Shown: in pieces, positions 1 to 7,988 of the stretch
Layout of the letters: each line of letters begins with the position of its first letter
Numbering within the stretch: position 1 is the stretch's first letter
NCBI GenBank assembly: GCA_009380025.1
Contig: WHSP01000018.1
Location: 1-48,922 of the forward strand
Length of the DNA: 48,922 nt
Reading direction: 5' to 3'
From: Gemmatimonas sp.
GTDB lineage: Bacteria; Gemmatimonadota; Gemmatimonadetes; Longimicrobiales; Longimicrobiaceae
The notes under the pieces: model-generated
Seen by the model: the letters and a program-made list of their open reading frames with translations, nothing else
The model's database searches: none
Told to the model about the DNA's origin: nothing
Translations under genes and position numbers: made by a program

Positions 1-1455
1 CTCAACCAGCTTGGAACGGAGGCAGTCTTGATCGGCATCCTGGCGGGGCTGATTGGGGCTCTCGTCGCGGTCCCTGGGTTCAGGCTGATCGTCGCAGCCC
101 TTCCGCTGGGCGAACTGGCGGGGGCCGCCACGCTGGATTGGACGCTGTTCGCGTCGGCGATGCTGTGCGCCGTTGTGGCGGCGACCCTGGTCGCATCCGT
201 TCCGGCCGCGGCCATGTGGAGCCCTGGCGCCTCCTCACAGATCGCATCGCAAAGGACGGGCGGAGTCTCGGGCCGCGGCGGCATGCTCGAGCGAGGTCTG
301 GTCGTCTCGCAGGTTGCCCTGGTCCTGATTCTGATCTCGGCAGCGGCCCTGATGATCCGCAGCGTCGACAACCTGCGGTCGATCGAGACTGGCATCGATG
401 CAGAGAGAGCTGCCGTCATCGATATCCTCCTGCCAGGTACGGGCGACGCTGCCGGGCTTCCCGGCCGGATGAGGCGGATCCTCGAGGCGGTGACGACCGT
501 TCCCGGCGTCGAGTCAGCGGCGGCGACCCAGAAGCTCCCGCTGCGAGGCTCGGGCCATAATTGGGGGATAATGGTCGAAGGGAACCCCGATCCAGCATCT
601 GCCATCACCGCCTTCCGAACGGTCACCGAGGACTACCACCGAACGCTCGGAATCGATGTGCTCAGCGGTCGGCCATTTCAAGCGTCCGACGCCGACCCTG
701 CCGCAGCGGAAGGAGTGGTCCTGGTCAACCAGGCACTCGCGGACAGCTTCTTTCCCGGCGTCGATCCGATCGGCCAGCGGATCGCCTACACGGACAGCCG
801 GTGGAATCGGATTGTCGGCGTCGTGGCGAACGTGCCCGAGAACGAGCTCAGCCCGCTGCCGGTCCCGACCCGATACCTGCTCTACGATCACGTGCCTATG
901 GTGTACGTTCCGGCGCAGACGATCGTCCTCCGAGTCGCAGGGGCGCGCGATCCGGCGCTCCTTCTCGACGACGTGAGGCGAGCGATCAACAACGCTGATC
1001 CCGAGGTGGGGGTCCGTGAGACGACGACCATGAGCAACGTGCTCAACCGGGCGCTCGGGTCCACACGCCAAGTGATGCCGCTCTTGTCGATCCTCGGATT
1101 CCTCGGGCTCGGGCTCGGAACGATCGGCGTCTACGGCACGGTATCCCACTTCGTTCACCGTCGCTGGCGCGACTGGGGAATCCGGATCGCACTGGGTATG
1201 CGTCCATTCCGGCTGATCCGCCAGATCGTCGCCGGCGGCTTGGCCGTCGTTGCTGCGGGAATCGGGCTCGGGCTGCTGGGATTCGTATTCCTCTCGCGCC
1301 TGCTTATCAGTCTCCTTTACGAAGTTCGGCCGATGGACCCGACCACGATGCTGGTCGCCGTCGTACTGCTGGCCACCGTCGGCGCGGCGGCCGCATACGT
1401 GCCCGCACGCAGGGCGGCCCGGATCGACCCTATGCTCGCACTGCGCGATTCGTGA
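1..1455 (+). CDS. ADOP-type duplicated ABC permease, C-terminal part (5' end outside window)
   Basis: The reading frame is open from base 1, so the gene begins upstream and only its last 485 codons or so are seen. An in-frame TTG at 28 is unlikely to be the true start. The visible part holds membrane segments of the first FtsX block, an external MacB_PCD-like domain (roughly residues 105-340 of the visible part), then three final membrane helices. It ends in the family signature PARRAARIDPMLALRDS. ADOP proteins are two fused MacB-like permease halves; their transported substrate is generally unknown and no ATP-binding subunit lies nearby. A PadR gene follows 31 bases downstream, whereas in the other pairs here PadR comes first. 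The family call is firm; the substrate cannot be read from sequence. Confidence 0.9.
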   Translation, partial: LNQLGTEAVLIGILAGLIGALVAVPGFRLIVAALPLGELAGAATLDWTLFASAMLCAVVAATLVASVPAAAMWSPGASSQIASQRTGGVSGRGGMLERGLVVSQVALVLILISAAALMIRSVDNLRSIETGIDAERAAVIDILLPGTGDAAGLPGRMRRILEAVTTVPGVESAAATQKLPLRGSGHNWGIMVEGNPDPASAITAFRTVTEDYHRTLGIDVLSGRPFQASDADPAAAEGVVLVNQALADSFFPGVDPIGQRIAYTDSRWNRIVGVVANVPENELSPLPVPTRYLLYDHVPMVYVPAQTIVLRVAGARDPALLLDDVRRAINNADPEVGVRETTTMSNVLNRALGSTRQVMPLLSILGFLGLGLGTIGVYGTVSHFVHRRWRDWGIRIALGMRPFRLIRQIVAGGLAVVAAGIGLGLLGFVFLSRLLISLLYEVRPMDPTTMLVAVVLLATVGAAAAYVPARRAARIDPMLALRDS

Positions 1456-1486
1456 ACAGGACGGCTCTCCTCTACCGGCCTCGATC

Positions 1487-1816
1487 ATGAGCAACGATGC
1501 GCCGCTCGGCACGTTCGAAGAACACGTGATGCTGGCGGTCCTCCGCACCGGCACGCAGGCGTACGGGATGGAAGTGCGCCGAGAGGTCGAGCGTGTCACC
1601 GGGCGGAATGTTTCGATCGGAGCGGTGTACGCGACCCTCGACCGCCTCGAGGCGAAGGGACTCGTCGACTCGGGACGGGCTCGGCGGCAGGGGTCGCGTC
1701 GCGTCTTCGGCGTCACGTCCCGGGGTGCCGAAGCGCTGGTCGAATCGAGAGTGATGAGGGAGAAGCTCTGGCAAGGGGTCGTTCTCGACCGCCTTCTCCC
1801 GGACGTGGGAGGCTAG
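1487..1816 (+). CDS. PadR-family transcriptional regulator
   Basis: The product is a 109-residue winged-helix protein of PadR type. The start is the ATG at 1487, giving MSNDAPLGTFEEHVM; this matches the length and N-terminus of the other PadR proteins in the window. The recognition helix and wing lie around GAVYATLDRLEAKGLV (about residues 45-60), with a basic stretch just after. PadR proteins usually repress a linked gene and respond to small molecules or envelope stress. Unusually, this one comes after a permease gene on the same strand, with a 31-base gap. It may be co-transcribed with that permease, or may be a remnant regulator of a lost downstream gene. The next gene runs on the opposite strand. 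Confidence 0.88.
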   Translation: MSNDAPLGTFEEHVMLAVLRTGTQAYGMEVRREVERVTGRNVSIGAVYATLDRLEAKGLVDSGRARRQGSRRVFGVTSRGAEALVESRVMREKLWQGVVLDRLLPDVGG

Positions 1817-1835
1817 CCCGTCTACGCTCACCAAG

Positions 1836-1865
1836 GAAAAAAGAGCGGCTGCCAGCCTGCGCTCT
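1836..1865 (-). terminator. Intrinsic terminator, minus strand
   Basis: Read on the minus strand, the arms AGAGCG and CGCTCT enclose an inner GGCTG/CAGCC pairing and are followed directly by six T residues (1837-1842). This is a textbook Rho-independent layout. It would end the PadR-ADOP transcript that runs from about 5.1 kb to 2.1 kb. On the plus strand it lies 20 bases past the PadR stop but has no T-tract. Confidence 0.7.
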
Positions 1866-2106
1866 ACCCCCGGACCAGGACAACTACCTCCGTCTTGGTC
1901 TGGTCAGGAAACACCATCAGTTTCTGCTGGGAACCGGCGCGACTCGTGGTGGCTCGACGATGTTCTTGATACCGCCGACGGCCGGAAAGAGACGAGGTCA
2001 GGTCGTAGACGAACCGAGCGTAGTGAGCTGTGGCTGTCACATGATCAGAAGGGTGACGACCCTCTTCAGGGGAAGCAAACTGGTCCTGCACGGCGCGATG
2101 GGTGTC

Positions 2107-4764
2107 TCACTCTCCACTTAGAGAGATAACCGGATTCACTCGGGCCGCCCGACGGGCAGGCACGTACGAACCGAGCAGCGCCACGCTAGCGAGTACTACG
2201 GCTACGACGGCGAACGTTGGCCCATCGAGTGGCTCGATCTCATAGAGAACGCTTTCAAGGAATCGAGCGAGGAGCGCGGAACCGGAGATTCCGATCAGAA
2301 GCCCCAGCAGTCCGAGCTTGGCACCGCCTCCAAGGACATGATAGAGAAGGTCTGCAGGCCGCGCCCCCAGCGCGAGACGGATTCCGAACTCCCGCGTTCG
2401 CTGGCCTACCGCGTAGCTGATGACTCCGTAAATCCCAACCGCGGCGAGCAGCAGCCCGGCCGCTCCGAAGGCCCCGAGCAGGAGCATCAGGAACCGAGGC
2501 TCGGCGATCGACTGAGAGATAACGTCGTCCATCGGCTGCACGTCGGAGACCGGCACATTCGCATCCAGATCTGCGACGATTTCTCGCGCCGGTCCTGCCA
2601 GCGAGAGAGGGTCTTCGCGTGTCCGGATCATGTAGGTCATCCCTGCCAGGGACACCTGTGCGTGCGGGCGGTAGATCTGCGGCAGGGTCGTGCTCGCGAG
2701 ATCGAGGTCCTTTGTATCTCCCACGACGCCCACGATGGTCGTCCAAGCCTCACCATCGAATCCTGTGCGCACTCGCTCCCCAAGAGGGTCGTCGCCCGGG
2801 AAGACCTGGCGCGCGAGGGTCTCGCTGATCACCGCGACCGGCGGCGCACCTGTGCGGTCTGTCGGTGTGAAGCCACGGCCTGCGAGCAACGGCACGCCGA
2901 CCGTTCCGAAGTACTCGGGTGTCGCAACACGCCATGCGACGGTGGGCCCGTCCTGACCGGGGAGAAGTGGTCGGCTCTCAACTTGAAGCGCATTGCCCCA
3001 ATTGCTACCGCCCAAAGGCAAGAGGTGAATCGCACCGGCACTTGCCACGCCGGGTAGCGCGCTGACCCGCTCGAGAATGCCGGCGGTCAGCTGCGTCCGC
3101 TGAGAAGCGTCGGGGTAAAACGCCTCGGGCGCGGCGGCGCGGAAGGTGAGCACGCCCTCCGCCCGGAAACCCGGGTCCTGCTGGCTCAGACGCCAGAAGC
3201 TCTGGAGCATGAGACTGGCTCCAACTACGAGCACGAGCGCTACGGCCAGCTGCGTCACGACCAGCGACCCGAGCAGGCGGTGGCGGTCTCTTCCGAGGGT
3301 ACCGCTCCGACCCGCCTCTCCCAGCGTAAACTGCAGCTCCCCACGCGCCGTACGCAGCGCTGGCACGATGCCCGAGAGCAGTCCCGCGACCGCAGTGAGC
3401 GTGACGGTAAACCCGAGCACCCGTCCGCTGATCCCAATCTCCCTGGCACCCGTGAGGTCCGGAGGGAGCGCCTCGGCAAAGATCCGCGCGCCCCACAGGG
3501 CCAAGATCAGCCCCAATAGCGCACCCAGACACGCGAGCACCGTCTGCTCCGTAAGCAACTGACGCACGAGACGCCATCTCCCCGCGCCCAGTGCCGTCCG
3601 GATCGCCATCTCGCTGCGACGACCCGTAGCCCTCGCCAGGAAGAGGTTCGCTACGTTGGCGCATCCAACAAGAAGCACGAAGGTCACAGCCCCGAGGAGG
3701 ATGAACAGCGTCTGTTTGGTGGGTCCGACCAGGTCGTCGCGGAGAGGCACGACTTCCGATTGCTCGCCCCATCGGTCGGGGAAGCCATCGGGGTACTCGT
3801 TCCGGAGAGCGCCCGCGAGACCTCGCATTTCCGAAAGCGCATCCTCGGGAGAGACACCATCACGGAGCCGTCCTACCAGCCTATAAGCGCCTCCGGCTGA
3901 GGGCTCCTCAGAGGGTTCGACGGCAATGGGCGTCCAAAGCTCAGCCGTGGGGCTGGGAAAATCGAAACTCTCCGGCATCACGCCGACCACGGGCACGGGC
4001 ATCCCGTCGATCGTGATCGTCCGGCCGACGACCGCCGGATCGCCGCCGTACCGCCGCTGCCAGAATCCGTAGCTGAGTAGCGCCGCATTGCCGCCGGCAT
4101 AGGCGGGACCGCCCCAGGGAAGGGCCTCTTCTTCCACGAACGTGCGCCCGTGGAGCGGAACGACTCCCAGCATCTGCGGCAGGTTCGTGCTGATGCGCGC
4201 CCCCTGGACAGCTTCGGCCCCGCCATCCCCGGTAACCGTGAACCCCCAGCCGGACCACGCCGCGACGTCCTCCAGTGTACGGCTGCCGTCGCGCACAGCC
4301 GAGTAAGTCGCCGGCCCGATCGGTTCGCCTCTTCCGTCGAGCCAAACCGCGACCAGACGGTCGGCATCGGGGTACGGGAGCGGGCGGAGCAGCACGGAAT
4401 CCACTGCGCTGAACACGGCCGTGTTGGCGCCGATCCCGAGCCCGAGTGTGAGCACGATTACCGCCGCGAATCCCGGCTGGCGCGCTACAGTTCGGAACGC
4501 ATAGCGAAGATCCTTCCCGAGTCCCCTCATCATGGTTTGCACTCGCTGCCTTCGAGTCCATACCGCACACACGCGCCGCGGCGGATAGTGAAGAAGCACC
4601 GAGAGAAGCTGGCGTCCGTACCACACGTCGGCGTGAAGCCGGCCTTCTTGAACTCGCTCTGCGTACAGCTCGTCCAAGTCACCACTAAGACCATCGCGCA
4701 CGCGTCCTGGTGGGAGAGCCCAGGTGAGTAGCCGGCGCAGGATCGGCGGAGGTCCGGAACTCAT
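2107..4764 (-). CDS. ADOP-type duplicated ABC permease, prefix-domain-2 variant
   Basis: The 885-residue protein starts at ATG 4764, which overlaps the TGA of the upstream PadR gene as ATGA. An ATG 11 codons earlier is possible but would run deep into PadR. Residues 1-85 form a cytoplasmic prefix (LSGDLDELYAERVQEG) of the second ADOP prefix type, unlike the DDELAFHH prefix of the permeases near 15 kb. A first membrane helix follows at about 98-120 with the motif LGLGIGANTAVFSAVDSVLL, then a MacB_PCD-like external domain and three helices with ARATGRRSEMAIRTALGAGR. A second external domain and three more helices end in PARRAARVNPVISLSGE. It is full length and intact. Family knowledge suggests an orphan permease that would need an ATPase encoded elsewhere, or mechanotransmission without transport. 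Confidence 0.92.
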   Translation of the reverse strand: MSSGPPPILRRLLTWALPPGRVRDGLSGDLDELYAERVQEGRLHADVWYGRQLLSVLLHYPPRRVCAVWTRRQRVQTMMRGLGKDLRYAFRTVARQPGFAAVIVLTLGLGIGANTAVFSAVDSVLLRPLPYPDADRLVAVWLDGRGEPIGPATYSAVRDGSRTLEDVAAWSGWGFTVTGDGGAEAVQGARISTNLPQMLGVVPLHGRTFVEEEALPWGGPAYAGGNAALLSYGFWQRRYGGDPAVVGRTITIDGMPVPVVGVMPESFDFPSPTAELWTPIAVEPSEEPSAGGAYRLVGRLRDGVSPEDALSEMRGLAGALRNEYPDGFPDRWGEQSEVVPLRDDLVGPTKQTLFILLGAVTFVLLVGCANVANLFLARATGRRSEMAIRTALGAGRWRLVRQLLTEQTVLACLGALLGLILALWGARIFAEALPPDLTGAREIGISGRVLGFTVTLTAVAGLLSGIVPALRTARGELQFTLGEAGRSGTLGRDRHRLLGSLVVTQLAVALVLVVGASLMLQSFWRLSQQDPGFRAEGVLTFRAAAPEAFYPDASQRTQLTAGILERVSALPGVASAGAIHLLPLGGSNWGNALQVESRPLLPGQDGPTVAWRVATPEYFGTVGVPLLAGRGFTPTDRTGAPPVAVISETLARQVFPGDDPLGERVRTGFDGEAWTTIVGVVGDTKDLDLASTTLPQIYRPHAQVSLAGMTYMIRTREDPLSLAGPAREIVADLDANVPVSDVQPMDDVISQSIAEPRFLMLLLGAFGAAGLLLAAVGIYGVISYAVGQRTREFGIRLALGARPADLLYHVLGGGAKLGLLGLLIGISGSALLARFLESVLYEIEPLDGPTFAVVAVVLASVALLGSYVPARRAARVNPVISLSGE

Positions 4765-5090
4765 GCGCGCCCCAGTTTGGCCTCGAGTCCCTCCCACACT
4801 CGAAGGAGAGCGGCGCGCTGCTCTGCCAGAGCGCGCACCCCCTCCGGCGTCACCTCGACGAATCGCTTTGGCCGGCCTCCCCGCCTGGAATCCGGCTCTC
4901 CCATTCGGCTGACCAGGTAACCCTTGCTTTCGAGGCGGTCGAGCGTGCTGTAGAGGGCTCCTCCCTGGACCTGCCGCCCCGTCCGCTCCTCGAGCTCACG
5001 CACGAGTTCGGCGCCGTATCCGGCGTTGAGCCGCAAGGCTGTCGCGAGGACGAGGTGCTCGAACTCCCCGAGCGCTGCTCTTTCTGGCAC
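4761..5090 (-). CDS. PadR-family transcriptional regulator
   Basis: The chosen start is GTG 5090, preceded by GGAGGGG seven bases upstream, giving VPERAALGEFEHLVL and 109 residues like the other PadR genes. A longer frame to 5165 has no ribosome site. The winged helix includes GGALYSTLDRLESKGYLVSR, and a basic wing (DSRRGGRPKRF) follows. Its TGA overlaps the ATG of the downstream ADOP gene, so translation is probably coupled and the two form one unit ending at the terminator near 1.85 kb. An inverted repeat 34 bases upstream of the start is a plausible autoregulatory site. Confidence 0.9.
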   Translation of the reverse strand: MPERAALGEFEHLVLATALRLNAGYGAELVRELEERTGRQVQGGALYSTLDRLESKGYLVSRMGEPDSRRGGRPKRFVEVTPEGVRALAEQRAALLRVWEGLEAKLGRA

Positions 5091-5123
5091 GGCTGACCCC
5101 TCCAGGAGAGGTTCCCTACAAAC

Positions 5124-5142
5124 TAGGGTTGATCGCAACCTA
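5124..5142. promoter_or_regulatory. Putative PadR operator, inverted repeat
   Basis: The sequence TAGGGTTG-ATCG-CAACCTA is an almost perfect inverted repeat with a four-base centre and one extra G in one arm. It lies 34 bases upstream of the GTG start of the PadR gene at 4761-5090, where a promoter should be. Autorepression through such repeats is common for PadR proteins; the assignment here rests on position and symmetry only. Confidence 0.5.
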
Positions 5143-5273
5143 ATCTTGGAGGGATGACGGAGCAAGGTTTTCGAGGCTCGTAGACGCCGGCGAGGTGGTG
5201 CGGGGGCTTACCACTTGGAACGACCACCCGACGATCGATTTTGTAGACGATCTCCTTGCAAGCCCCGGCGGGT

Positions 5274-5348
5274 GACGCTCACGATATTCGGAACGCGAGG
5301 AGGATCGGACCGATTTTATTCGACGGCGAAATGCTATGGCGCTTTTGA
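5274..5348 (+). pseudogene. Possible C-terminal relic of an amidohydrolase-like gene
   Basis: This frame reads DAHDIRNARRIGPILFDGE and closes with a stop at 5346. The phrase resembles the extreme C-terminus of metal-dependent amidohydrolases (NPLEDIRNTRRI...V..DGR). Nothing upstream in frame continues the protein, although a neighbouring frame at about 5184-5273 reads a coherent stretch that ends in DDLLASPGG. If real it is a dead fragment; the match is short and could be chance. Confidence 0.22.
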
Positions 5349-5383
5349 GTCACGGCGGGATTCGCCAAGGCGCGCCGTGCGGC

Positions 5384-5633
5384 GCGAACTACGTTGAGGC
5401 GATCCCGAACTCGAAAAGCTCCCCGTCGATGAGTAGCCCTCCGGCTTCATCGGCTATGCCCTGTGAACTCTCGAAATGCAGATCGTCGTGGGCTGGACAG
5501 CGAAGTGGAAGGGTAAGACGGCGAAGGAGCGGCCCTTTCTCGATCAGCAGGGGAGTACGGCTCACCCGAAGGCGAGGAATGCTTCGACCGCATGCCGGTA
5601 CGTTCGGCTCGTCCCCCAGAGATCTGCCACACA
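5384..5633. repeat. Degenerate direct repeat, copy A
   Basis: About 245 bases match copy B at 7747-7988 in the same orientation, roughly 80% by eye and nearer 88% over the last 80 bases. Both begin at CGCGAACTAC and both contain ACTCGAAAAG, CAGCGAAGTGGA, GGCTCACCCGAAGGCGAGGA and TCGACCGCATGCCGGTA. Read on the minus strand, each copy encodes the last residues of a LytTR protein (RTYRHAVEAFLAFG, stop) followed by the start of an LpxH-like phosphoesterase. In copy A the phosphoesterase frame is open (HDDLHFESSQGIADEAGG...DGELFEF) but stops at about 5390. Confidence 0.75.
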
Positions 5634-6276
5634 TAGCGTGCTCGGCGAAGCGGCGGCCCAAGCCCTTCTGCAGATATCCTCGAACAGCGCCTCCTCGGTC
5701 AGGCAGACCAGCAGCAGATTGTTGAGTGCCCACAGCCAGCCGAGGTGTGACCGTTTCGGCGCGAAGTCGAGCTTGCCCAGTACGACTCCCAACTCGAGAC
5801 ACACGACCGCCGTAGCGGCAGCGATCAGCAGTCCACGTCCGATCCCCTTCCAGCCGTTGCGACGCAGACAGAGCGCAGGCCAGACGAGCAGCAGCCAGAA
5901 CCCGGCCAACGGCTTATCCAGGTTGAGATACATCGTGAACGGCACTGCATCTGGCGTAAACTGGACCGGCCCGATCGGGCGAAGATTGTGGAAGCCCGGC
6001 AGCACGTGAAGACCCAGCCCTAGCGCGACCGCAATGAACACGACGTGGCCTGCCACACGCAAAAGCCTGAGGTTGACGCGGCGCGACGGCGTAGGCGACC
6101 GCCAGCAGCAGGACGAGAACGATGCCCACACGCCAGTCGATCAGGCCGGCAACGAACGCCAGCAGATAGCCACCCCCGAGCAGGACGACGCTGAGCAGGC
6201 GCAAGCGCGTCCACTCGAGTAAGAAAGCGGCGAGAAAGATGAGGATCCAAACGACGGTGGGAAGCTCCGAGATCAT
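5634..6276 (-). pseudogene. CPBP-type intramembrane protease, frameshifted and truncated
   Basis: The start ATG 6276 overlaps the TGA of the HEPN gene as ATGA. The first frame gives MISELPTVVWILIFLAAF and two or three membrane helices to about 6080, where the frame shifts by one. The next frame continues LRLLRVAGHVVFIAVALG, HVLPGFHN, SPDAVPFTMYLNLDKPLAG-like text (here TPDAVPF) and several helices up to LLVCLTEEALF, the EE motif of CPBP/CAAX proteases. A second shift there moves RGYLQKGLGRRFAEHA into another frame. The usual second half with the catalytic histidines is missing; in its place is the LytTR tail of repeat copy A. In some frames the hybrid ends in RTYRHAVEAFLAFG. It is almost surely non-functional unless the shifts are sequencing errors. 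Confidence 0.7.
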
Positions 6277-6701
6277 GGCCGTCGGTCATACATCTCTTCT
6301 GCCCAGCGTCCGAACCCCTCAAGCCGCTGTACAACGTTCCGGGCGTCGGACACGGTGTAATAAACGCCCTGATACGAAACGGAGTCCTTCTCGCGAAGGA
6401 TGGCCTCGAGCGTCCTCAACTGCCGTGGATCGACGCGCGCGCCGAGAGCTTCCTGAAGGGCCTCAGCCGCGCGCTCATGTTCACCCTCGGTCGACTTGAA
6501 ACCGCCGTACGCGATGCAAAGCGCATCCGAGTGCGCGATCGCGGAGTGTATGGCCACAATCGCGATCGCGTTACCATACAAGTCACCATCCTCGGCGATC
6601 TGACAGAGGTCGCTCGCGCTCTGGCACAGCGCCCGCGCGACGCGGTTGTACTTGGCTGCGAGAGATGAATCAACCCGCTTGCGACGGCCGCGCCTAGCCA
6701 T
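6273..6701 (-). CDS. HEPN-domain protein, putative toxin partner of MNT
   Basis: The product is a 142-residue helical protein with a basic N-terminus (MARRGRRKR). The stretch AIVAIHSAIAHSDALCIAYG followed by KSTEGEHERAAEALQEALG is typical of HEPN proteins encoded beside a minimal nucleotidyltransferase. The usual catalytic R-x4-6-H pair is not obvious; K69-x5-H75 sits at the expected place with lysine for arginine. The start overlaps the end of the MNT gene by 8 bases and the stop overlaps the protease relic by 4, so three genes are translationally coupled. HEPN/MNT pairs are known toxin-antitoxin modules in which MNT modifies or neutralises the HEPN nuclease. Whether this copy is active is uncertain. 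Confidence 0.75.
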   Translation of the reverse strand: MARRGRRKRVDSSLAAKYNRVARALCQSASDLCQIAEDGDLYGNAIAIVAIHSAIAHSDALCIAYGGFKSTEGEHERAAEALQEALGARVDPRQLRTLEAILREKDSVSYQGVYYTVSDARNVVQRLEGFGRWAEEMYDRRP

Positions 6702-7308
6702 CGATTAACTCATCGATGGGACGACCGCTGATCCGCCGAGCATCGCGCAGGACCTCAGCCACGAACGGATCGCCCTCCGCATGTTGGCGTTGGAACCGGT
6801 CGACGGTTAGAACAACCGGCGACAGCCGAACACCGAATGCGGATACGAGCGACGGGCTGGCATCTACAAGAGCGGTGTACATGTCGTCACGCGCACGGGG
6901 GCTCTGGACCAGCACCAGCACGTCCAGATCACTGCTCGGTTTTGCTTCACCCCGCGCGGCGCTACCGAAGACGACCGCGGTCTCGACGTTCTTGGTCCGG
7001 TCGATCACATCGCGGAGCCGCTGGATGATCCCGTCGGTGAAGCGACCTTCCGCCTCGAACATCTGCTCGATGGCCGGCGCGAGAGCGTGTTCGCGGTTGA
7101 ACGTATACAGGTACTGTCCGCCGCTTTGGTCGCGGTTCAGCACCCGGATACTGGCGAGCTCCTCCAGAGCCCGCTGCGCGATGTGCGATACTCCCGCGCG
7201 CCGGGCGGCCTCCCGCCCTGAGAGGGGCTGGCTTAGTGGCACGAGAGCACGAAGTAGCCGAACCTTGCTGGTAGTCCCGAGAACGGCATCAAAAGGATCG
7301 AACAGCAT
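6694..7308 (-). CDS. Winged-helix plus MNT nucleotidyltransferase, putative antitoxin
   Basis: The 204-residue protein combines an N-terminal winged helix (about 1-75, GREAARRAGVSHIAQRALEEL then LYTFNREHALAP) with a minimal nucleotidyltransferase domain. The signature GSAARGEAKPSSDLDVLVLV spans residues 115-134, with both metal-binding aspartates (SDLD) present, so catalysis is plausible. In HEPN/MNT systems the MNT protein adds nucleotides to the HEPN partner and acts as antitoxin. The winged helix could also bind the operator. The gene overlaps HEPN by 8 bases and is preceded by a 34-bp palindromic region. No strong ribosome site is seen before ATG 7308. Confidence 0.85.
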   Translation of the reverse strand: MLFDPFDAVLGTTSKVRLLRALVPLSQPLSGREAARRAGVSHIAQRALEELASIRVLNRDQSGGQYLYTFNREHALAPAIEQMFEAEGRFTDGIIQRLRDVIDRTKNVETAVVFGSAARGEAKPSSDLDVLVLVQSPRARDDMYTALVDASPSLVSAFGVRLSPVVLTVDRFQRQHAEGDPFVAEVLRDARRISGRPIDELIDG

Positions 7309-7330
7309 GAGCGGTCGCTCGGTGAGAGTG

Positions 7331-7364
7331 ACATGTTATTATGGCAAGTGGCATAAATATATGT
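7331..7364. promoter_or_regulatory. Palindromic AT-rich operator/promoter of the MNT-HEPN operon
   Basis: An inner repeat, TTATGGC-AAGT-GGCATAA, is flanked symmetrically by ACAT and ATGT; 12 of 17 positions pair across the 34-bp dyad. It is the most AT-rich stretch nearby and starts 23 bases upstream of the MNT start codon. On the minus strand TAATAA inside it could serve as a -10. Binding by the winged helix of the MNT protein would give autoregulation; that is an inference. Confidence 0.55.
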
Positions 7365-7517
7365 CGCGACCACACGACGCGCTAGCACCGATCTGCCTAT
7401 GAATTGTCCGGGAAGCTCGCCGCCACCGCTTCACGTTCGCCCCACTGCCGGAGCTCGGGCGCGGCCGGACACCGGAATCGTCAGATAGGTGGCAGTGCGT
7501 GATCCAGACGCCGGCGT

Positions 7518-7875
7518 CTAAGTCGAAGGCCCGTGGTCAACCTCGACCCGCAGTAGGTAGCGCAGGCCCCGGCGACGACGAGGTCCCGCGACGAGTCGTT
7601 CTGAAACTTTGCGATGCGGCCACACTTTCGATCTGGACGCCCTCCTGCAGAGTATGCCCGCCCAATCAAGGTGGTCGTGGTTACCGGCGATGAAATGGAC
7701 GGGGACGCATGCTTCGACCATGTCCGCGAGCCTCGCACGTGCATACGCGAACTACGGAGAGGTAGGCAGCAACTCGAAAAGTTCCCCGATAAGGAGCCCG
7801 GAGGCTCCATCGGTCGCACATGGGGACTCTCGAAAGGCAGACTTCGTCGTGGGCTTGCAGCGAAGTGGAGGTAAA
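7518..7875 (-). pseudogene. LpxH-like metallophosphoesterase, broken
   Basis: Pieces of a calcineurin-like phosphoesterase lie in three frames. GLLIGELFEL (about 7773-7803) matches the G-D-L-F-[DE]-F metal motif of UDP-2,3-diacylglucosamine hydrolases with Glu for Asp, and is followed by a stop. Beyond it come FAYARARLADMVEACVPVHF and then IAGNHDHLDWAG, where GNHD is the second metal motif. Copy A of the repeat keeps the earlier HDDLHFES block. After about 7600 the frame degenerates, and the C-terminal histidine motifs of the family are not found. The gene lies just downstream of the LytTR regulator on the same strand. It was probably a lipid A or related phosphodiesterase and is now dead. 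Confidence 0.6.
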
Positions 7876-7988
7876 GACGGCGAGGAATGGCCTTTTCTAG
7901 ATCACCAAGTAGTATGGCTCACCCGAAGGCGAGGAACGCCTCGACCGCATGCCGGTAGGTCCGGCCCGTCCCCAGAGACCGGCCACAT
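7747..7988. repeat. Degenerate direct repeat, copy B
   Basis: This is the partner of copy A at 5384-5633, in the same orientation. Here it sits in a natural context: its right part is the true 3' end of the LytTR gene (stop at 7919) and its left part is the beginning of the LpxH-like pseudogene. Copy B is therefore probably the source, or the less altered member. It also contains a perfect GGAGCC-CGGA-GGCTCC hairpin near 7794-7809 that is degenerate in copy A. The repeats enclose the protease relic, HEPN and MNT genes. Confidence 0.75.

Noticed and set aside
514-1716. 400-codon antisense frame opposite the first ADOP and PadR
   Set aside because: It runs through two real genes on the other strand and has shadow-type composition.
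1864-2091. Minus-strand 75-codon frame between the PadR gene and the ADOP end
   Set aside because: No ribosome site, no family resemblance, and its stop falls inside the intrinsic terminator hairpin; treated as trailer DNA of the ADOP transcript.
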